Of a stretch of DNA of 10,334 nucleotides, positions 7,008 to 10,334 are shown in pieces; the first letter of the stretch is position 1, and the number at the start of each line of letters is the position of its first letter. The position numbers were made by a program, and so were the translations under genes. Below the pieces are notes generated by a model that saw only the letters and a program-made list of their open reading frames with translations, did not search any database and was not told the origin of the DNA. The DNA is taken from positions 1-10,334 of the forward strand of contig JAKMEU010000290.1 of the NCBI GenBank assembly GCA_022425845.1, read 5' to 3'. This DNA comes from Luminiphilus sp. GTDB lineage: Bacteria > Pseudomonadota > Gammaproteobacteria > Pseudomonadales > Halieaceae.

Positions 7008-7022
7008 ATAGTAAAAATCTAT
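7008..7022. promoter_or_regulatory. LysR/OxyR-type operator ATAG-N7-CTAT
   Basis: The 15-bp sequence reads ATAG TAAAAAT CTAT: perfect inverted arms and the T-N11-A core (T7009, A7021) of LysR boxes. The arms match those of the OxyR consensus half (ATAGntnnnanCTAT), with the first inner T replaced by A. A second, degraded half begins 7 bp on (ATTG at 7030). It overlaps the candidate -10 of the LysR gene (TACTAT on the minus strand) and abuts the candidate -35 of the transporter gene. This is the arrangement expected for autorepression and activation of the divergent operon. Confidence 0.65.
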
Positions 7023-7050
7023 CACATAAATTGAAATCCTTTGATATACC
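7021..7050 (+). promoter_or_regulatory. Candidate promoter of the SulP-carbonic anhydrase operon (extended -10)
   Basis: TGATATACC at 7042-7050 has extended -10 geometry (TG, one base, then TATACC, 4/6 to consensus). ATCACA at 7021-7026 (4/6) lies 18 bp upstream and touches the LysR box. Predicted transcription start is near 7057, leaving about a 35-nt leader. Other -35-like hexamers (TTGAAA at 7031, TTGATA at 7041) lack a matching -10. Confidence 0.4.
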
Positions 7051-7092
7051 GATGCACGTACACTCCGTATCTCATTCTTTACGGGTTCCGTA

Positions 7093-8760
7093 ATGCGCGT
7101 TGCTTTCAGTTTTGACCTGACACACATTCGTGGCGATATCTACGGCGGTCTCACCGCAGGTGTCGTCGCTATTCCCCTTGCACTGGCCTTTGGTGTCGCG
7201 TCGGGGCTGGGCCCCATGGCGGGAATGTATGGTGCCATTATCGTCGGGTTTTTTGCCGCCTGGCTCGGTGGCACCCCAACCAATGTCTCAGGGCCCACCG
7301 GCCCCATGGTGGTGGTTCTGGCGGGCTTATTTGCGAGCTTGTCTGGTGACGTTGGACTGATTTTGACTGCGGTTGTTCTGGCAGGCCTCTTTCAGATTGC
7401 CTTCGGCCTGATCAAACTCGGGGATTTCATTCGCCTTGTACCCTACCCCGTGGTATCGGGTTTCATGAGTGGTATTGGCGTCATTATCATTATCCTGCAG
7501 CTGGACGCTACCCTCGGGCATATGGCACCGGCCGGGACGATTCCTGCCCTGAAGTACCTGCCCACGGCACTCACTGACATCAATTTTTCCGCTTTGGCCG
7601 TCGCAGTGGTCACATTGATTGTGGTCTATGGCTGGCCCACAGCCTGGGGCAAGTACCTGCCCGCGGCCCTGGCTGCCCTCGTGGTCGGAACGGTCATGTC
7701 ACTGTTCATGGGCAGCATGCCAATCCTTGGCGAAATCCCCAGTGGTTTGCCCAGCTTCCGGATGCCCGTCTTCGAGCAAGGCGCCATGATGTTGGTTCTC
7801 GAGGCTGCCTTCATACTCGCCGTGCTGGGCGCCATTGACAGTCTGCTGACTTCGCTGGTCGCCGACAACATGACCCGGACCCGCCATGACTCCAATCAGG
7901 AACTAATTGGCCAGGGTGTGGGTAACACGGTAGCGGGTTTGTTTGGCGGAATCGCTGGCGCTGGCGCCACCATGCGGACCGTAGTGAATATTCGCTCGGG
8001 TGGCCACACCAAAATTTCAGGAATGATTCATTCCGCCGTGCTGGCCGCCGTCGTGCTGGGTCTTGGACCCATCGCCTCCCACATTCCCCATGCGGCGCTG
8101 GCCGGCGTTCTGATCAAGGTCGGGCTGGATATCATCGACTTCAGTTACCTCAGAAACGCCCACCGCGGACCACGGTGGGATTTAGCCCTTATGGCCCTGG
8201 TATTGGCGCTGACCGTACTGGTTGATCTGATCACGGCGGTCGGCGCAGGCGTGGTGTTGGCCGCCCTCGCCTATGTGCGGCAAGTCGCTAAAACCCAATT
8301 GGATGATCTGCTCTCCCGCCCACTGACAGCCACCAGCGAGGAAGAGCAGGCACTGATTGAAGAGCTGATCGACCGGGTAACGGTATTTGAGTTTGGCGGC
8401 CCCCTGAGCTTTGGTGCCGCCGCCGACGTGGGCCACCACGTCCGGGAGCGCTATAGAGATGGCATGCACGCCATCGTCCTGGACTTCCAGCGAGTTCCCT
8501 TCATTGACGTATCGGCTGTGCGCGCGGTGGAGACCATCGCCTGCGATGCAGAGCGTGCAGGTAAAGATGTCTACTTCACAGGCATGTCGGATGAAATCGC
8601 GGAAACCATGGTGGGCCTCAACGCCGACTGCTGCCTCAACATGGAAGAGGCGCGCTACAACGATCGGCTCACCCTACTTCGCGAGTTACGGGATGGCTAT
8701 GCCAATAAAGTCAGGCACCCCAAACCCAGCAAGCACCCGGCTGAGGCAGCAACGGAATAA
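7093..8760 (+). CDS. SulP-family anion transporter with STAS domain, BicA-like probable sodium/bicarbonate importer
   Basis: 555 residues. It has an N-terminal SulP membrane domain (about 12-405, inner membrane, expected 14 segments in two inverted repeats) and a cytosolic STAS domain (about 422-535, with IDVSAV around Ser474 at the spot phosphorylated in SpoIIAA-type STAS domains). It resembles cyanobacterial BicA, a low-affinity, high-flux sodium-dependent bicarbonate transporter, more than sulfate carriers. Points of likeness are IRGDIYGGLTAG at 12-23, GGTPTNVSGPTGPM at 59-72 (Thr69 falls at the position of a BicA sodium-site threonine), AIDSLLTSLVAD at 247-258 (Asp249 and Thr253 match the other sodium-site residues) and FGGIAGAGATM at 284-294. 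The start at ATG 7093 gives the same N-terminal length as BicA, though its Shine-Dalgarno sequence is weak. It is followed at 58 bp by a probable carbonic anhydrase and preceded by a divergent LysR gene, which supports bicarbonate as substrate. Sulfate or another anion remains possible until tested. Confidence 0.92.
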   Translation: MRVAFSFDLTHIRGDIYGGLTAGVVAIPLALAFGVASGLGPMAGMYGAIIVGFFAAWLGGTPTNVSGPTGPMVVVLAGLFASLSGDVGLILTAVVLAGLFQIAFGLIKLGDFIRLVPYPVVSGFMSGIGVIIIILQLDATLGHMAPAGTIPALKYLPTALTDINFSALAVAVVTLIVVYGWPTAWGKYLPAALAALVVGTVMSLFMGSMPILGEIPSGLPSFRMPVFEQGAMMLVLEAAFILAVLGAIDSLLTSLVADNMTRTRHDSNQELIGQGVGNTVAGLFGGIAGAGATMRTVVNIRSGGHTKISGMIHSAVLAAVVLGLGPIASHIPHAALAGVLIKVGLDIIDFSYLRNAHRGPRWDLALMALVLALTVLVDLITAVGAGVVLAALAYVRQVAKTQLDDLLSRPLTATSEEEQALIEELIDRVTVFEFGGPLSFGAAADVGHHVRERYRDGMHAIVLDFQRVPFIDVSAVRAVETIACDAERAGKDVYFTGMSDEIAETMVGLNADCCLNMEEARYNDRLTLLRELRDGYANKVRHPKPSKHPAEAATE

Positions 8761-8818
8761 ACAGGCACAGCAAAGCAGACAAGGACCCAACCCAACTACC
8801 TCCACAGGAGCATCAGTA

Positions 8819-9190
8819 ATGAATGAGCAAGACATCGTGCAACTATTTTCGAACTGGAACGCAGCGCTGCAGACGGGAGATCCGGATCAGGTGACTGCGC
8901 TTTACGCCGACGATGCGGTACTGCTCCCCACGGTGTCCAACCAGGTGCGACACAACCACGCTGAAATCCGCGATTATTTCGTTAACTTCCTCGCCAAACA
9001 GCCCCAGGGGGTTATCGACGAATCCAACACACGCCATCTGGCCGATGACCTGGCCAGTAATGCGGGGGTTTACACCTTCAGCTTCGGGGATGGAAGCAAG
9101 GTGACCGCTCGGTTCAGTTATTTGTACCGGCGCGTCGACGGTGCCTGGAAGATTCTCGAGCACCACAGTTCGGCGATGCCCGAGGGTTAA
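8819..9190 (+). CDS. CaMKII-AD/SnoaL-fold protein, probable cytosolic iota-class carbonic anhydrase
   Basis: 123 residues. The fold is the cone-shaped NTF2/SnoaL-like CaMKII association domain: helix 1 with WNAALQTGD (13-21), LYADDAVLLPT (28-38), an IRDYFVNFL helix (50-58), then strands including YTFSF, ARFSYLYRR (97-105) and a C-terminal W110-K-I-L-EHHSSAMPE (114-122). Iota carbonic anhydrases, first described in the diatom Thalassiosira and then in Burkholderia and Anabaena, consist of this domain and end in an HHHSS-type motif; here it is EHHSS. Such enzymes interconvert CO2 and bicarbonate. The frame is open far upstream through the transporter gene, but AGGAG 8 nt before ATG 8819 fixes the start. 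There is no signal peptide, so the protein is cytosolic, unlike the secreted Burkholderia enzyme. It is co-transcribed with the BicA-like carrier, which supports the assignment. Similar domains are annotated as SgcJ/EcaC family or DUF4440, so the enzymatic role is inferred. Confidence 0.85.
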   Translation: MNEQDIVQLFSNWNAALQTGDPDQVTALYADDAVLLPTVSNQVRHNHAEIRDYFVNFLAKQPQGVIDESNTRHLADDLASNAGVYTFSFGDGSKVTARFSYLYRRVDGAWKILEHHSSAMPEG

Positions 9191-9234
9191 ATACCACGTG
9201 GCTTTACAGGAGCCTGCTAACCAGAACAACATGA

Positions 9235-9260
9235 CCCCGCCACGCCGCGGGGTTTTTTTT
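9235..9260 (+). terminator. Rho-independent terminator of the SulP-carbonic anhydrase operon
   Basis: CCCCGC (9235-9240) and GCGGGG (9247-9252) form a perfect 6-bp GC stem with a 6-nt loop, followed at once by eight T residues (9253-9260). It lies 44 bp after the carbonic anhydrase stop and just before the end of the convergent purK gene. On the minus strand the hairpin is followed only by TCATGTTGTT, so any action on purK would be weak. Confidence 0.9.
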
Positions 9261-9266
9261 GGGCGA

Positions 9267-10310
9267 CTAACCTCGCCCGGGACCGTGCAACTCGGAGACC
9301 AGCGCCTCGGCATCGGCCCGCACCCGCTCCGGATCATCCGCGAGGAGCGTCACATGCCCCACCTTACGACCTTTACGCAGCCCCTTTCCGTAGGTTTGTA
9401 TCAGGCTTCGCACGGGCCCCTGGGGCAGAGCGGCAGGGAACCTGTCATCCAACAAATTGACCATCGCTGCAGCGCCACTAAAGTGAGGCTGGCGAACAGA
9501 ATGGCCCAGTACGCACCCCACATGCTGGGTGAACTGATCAGCACCCACGGCGCCAATAGTCCAATGCCCCGTGTTGTGAACTCTTGGGGCGATTTCGTTG
9601 ACGATCAGCTTACCGTCGGTCACAAAGAATTCGATGGCCAGCACGCCCACGTATTCCATGGCACTCACCAACGCCTCTGCATGTTGCACCGCCTCGCCTG
9701 CCATCTCGGCAGAGATATTGGCAGGTACCAAACTGCCAATGAGGATGCCGTCGCGCATTAAATTTTCGGTCATCGGGTAGGTGACGGTACTGCCGCCGTG
9801 GTCTCGGGCCACAATAATCGCAAACTCCCGGTCAATCGCTATTTCTGCCTCAGCAATGACAGGAAAGCCCCCCGCCGGAACGAGATCGGCAACCTCAGGG
9901 CCCGGCACACGCCATTGGCCGCCACCGTCGTACCCGCCCAAAGTTCGCTTGCAGCGAACTGCCTGTCCGGGACGCGCTGCCAAACCTGCGACCAATTCTT
10001 CCGTGCTGGCCGCGAGAAACCAGGGTGATGTGGGAATATTGAGGGTATCCAGCATGGCTTTCTGCGTATCCCGCTCACGCAGAATTACCAGTGCACTATA
10101 GCCAGGCGCCAGACCGACCTCATCACGCGCTCGCTGCAGTATGGCGTCGTCGATACTCTCGCGCTCAACCGTAATGGCATCACAGGATTGAAGAAAGGCA
10201 TCGAGATCAGCTTCGCGGTAAATCGTACCAAGGCCATGAACGACGGGGGTTTCATCTAGACACAGAAACGAAACCTGAACCTCCTGTCGGTTTGCCGCTT
10301 CACCCAGCAT
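9267..10310 (-). CDS. purK: N5-carboxyaminoimidazole ribonucleotide synthase, ATP-grasp; 5' end interrupted by an in-frame TAG
   Basis: 347 residues from ATG 10310. PurK carboxylates aminoimidazole ribonucleotide with ATP and bicarbonate, and its product is passed to PurE in purine synthesis. Family marks are the ATP-grasp lysine region RCKRTLGGYDGGGQW (119-133), TYPMTENLMRDGI, the metal- and nucleotide-binding NEIAPRVHNTGHW (238-250) and the terminal GRKVGH (314-319). The E. coli enzyme (355 residues) starts about 14 residues earlier, with a GxGQLxRM loop. That loop is visible upstream of 10310 in the same frame (I-G-C-G-Q-L-S, then TAG at 10311-10313, then M-L-G). The stop replaces the conserved Arg, so translation from a normal start would end early. 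Restart at ATG 10310 would lack the first beta strand and loop of the N-terminal domain and has no ribosome-binding site. I list the intact part as a CDS; it may be a pseudogene or carry a sequencing error. purE would be expected upstream, outside the window. Confidence 0.88.
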   Translation of the reverse strand: MLGEAANRQEVQVSFLCLDETPVVHGLGTIYREADLDAFLQSCDAITVERESIDDAILQRARDEVGLAPGYSALVILRERDTQKAMLDTLNIPTSPWFLAASTEELVAGLAARPGQAVRCKRTLGGYDGGGQWRVPGPEVADLVPAGGFPVIAEAEIAIDREFAIIVARDHGGSTVTYPMTENLMRDGILIGSLVPANISAEMAGEAVQHAEALVSAMEYVGVLAIEFFVTDGKLIVNEIAPRVHNTGHWTIGAVGADQFTQHVGCVLGHSVRQPHFSGAAAMVNLLDDRFPAALPQGPVRSLIQTYGKGLRKGRKVGHVTLLADDPERVRADAEALVSELHGPGRG

Positions 10311-10334
10311 CTAGCTCAGCTGGCCACAACCAAT

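Noticed and set aside
8411..8818. Upstream extension of the carbonic anhydrase frame into the transporter gene
   Set aside because: The extension is the out-of-frame shadow of the SulP STAS domain; the Shine-Dalgarno sequence and family length place the start at 8819.

Overview
The window is about 10.3 kb of gene-dense chromosome with moderately high GC. Protein flavour suggests a marine, probably heterotrophic, gammaproteobacterium. Guides are the fadA-like then fadB-like order on one transcript, the PurK sequence, the OxyR-type LysR regulator and the BicA-type SulP carrier. The Halieaceae (OM60/NOR5) or a neighbouring family is my guess; nothing in the window proves it. There are no insertion sequences, tRNAs, rRNAs, CRISPR arrays or phage genes.

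Layout. Positions 1-279 (+) hold the 3' end of an unrecognised gene. Positions 352-978 (-) encode a SRAP/YedK-type abasic-site DNA-protein crosslinking protein. A gene-free stretch (979-1327) carries a 9-bp inverted repeat and a rho-independent terminator. Positions 1328-4709 (-) are a two-gene beta-oxidation operon: thiolase first, then a fused enoyl-CoA hydratase/3-hydroxyacyl-CoA dehydrogenase. A 357-bp divergent intergenic region separates it from 5067-5834 (+), a secreted protein of unknown function built from two copies of a domain with one cysteine pair each, followed by a strong hairpin.

The most interesting part is 6001-9260. An OxyR-like LysR regulator (-) is divergent from a BicA-like SulP bicarbonate transporter (+). 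The transporter is followed 58 bp later by a small CaMKII-AD/SnoaL-fold protein ending in an EHHSSAMPE motif, which I read as a cytosolic iota-class carbonic anhydrase. A perfect ATAG-N7-CTAT LysR box lies between the divergent genes and overlaps plausible promoters for both. A strong terminator ends the operon at 9235-9260. Together this looks like a self-contained inorganic-carbon module: regulator, bicarbonate import, and CO2/bicarbonate interconversion. It may feed carboxylases or control pH in an organism that need not be autotrophic. The regulator has lost the peroxide-sensing cysteine of OxyR (Thr208 here) but kept the position of the second one (Cys217), so it probably senses something else.

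The window ends in purK (-, 9267 to the edge). Its reading frame continues upstream of the first visible ATG, but an in-frame TAG interrupts the conserved N-terminal GxGQLxRM nucleotide-loop motif exactly at the arginine. This is either a recent nonsense mutation or a sequencing/assembly error.
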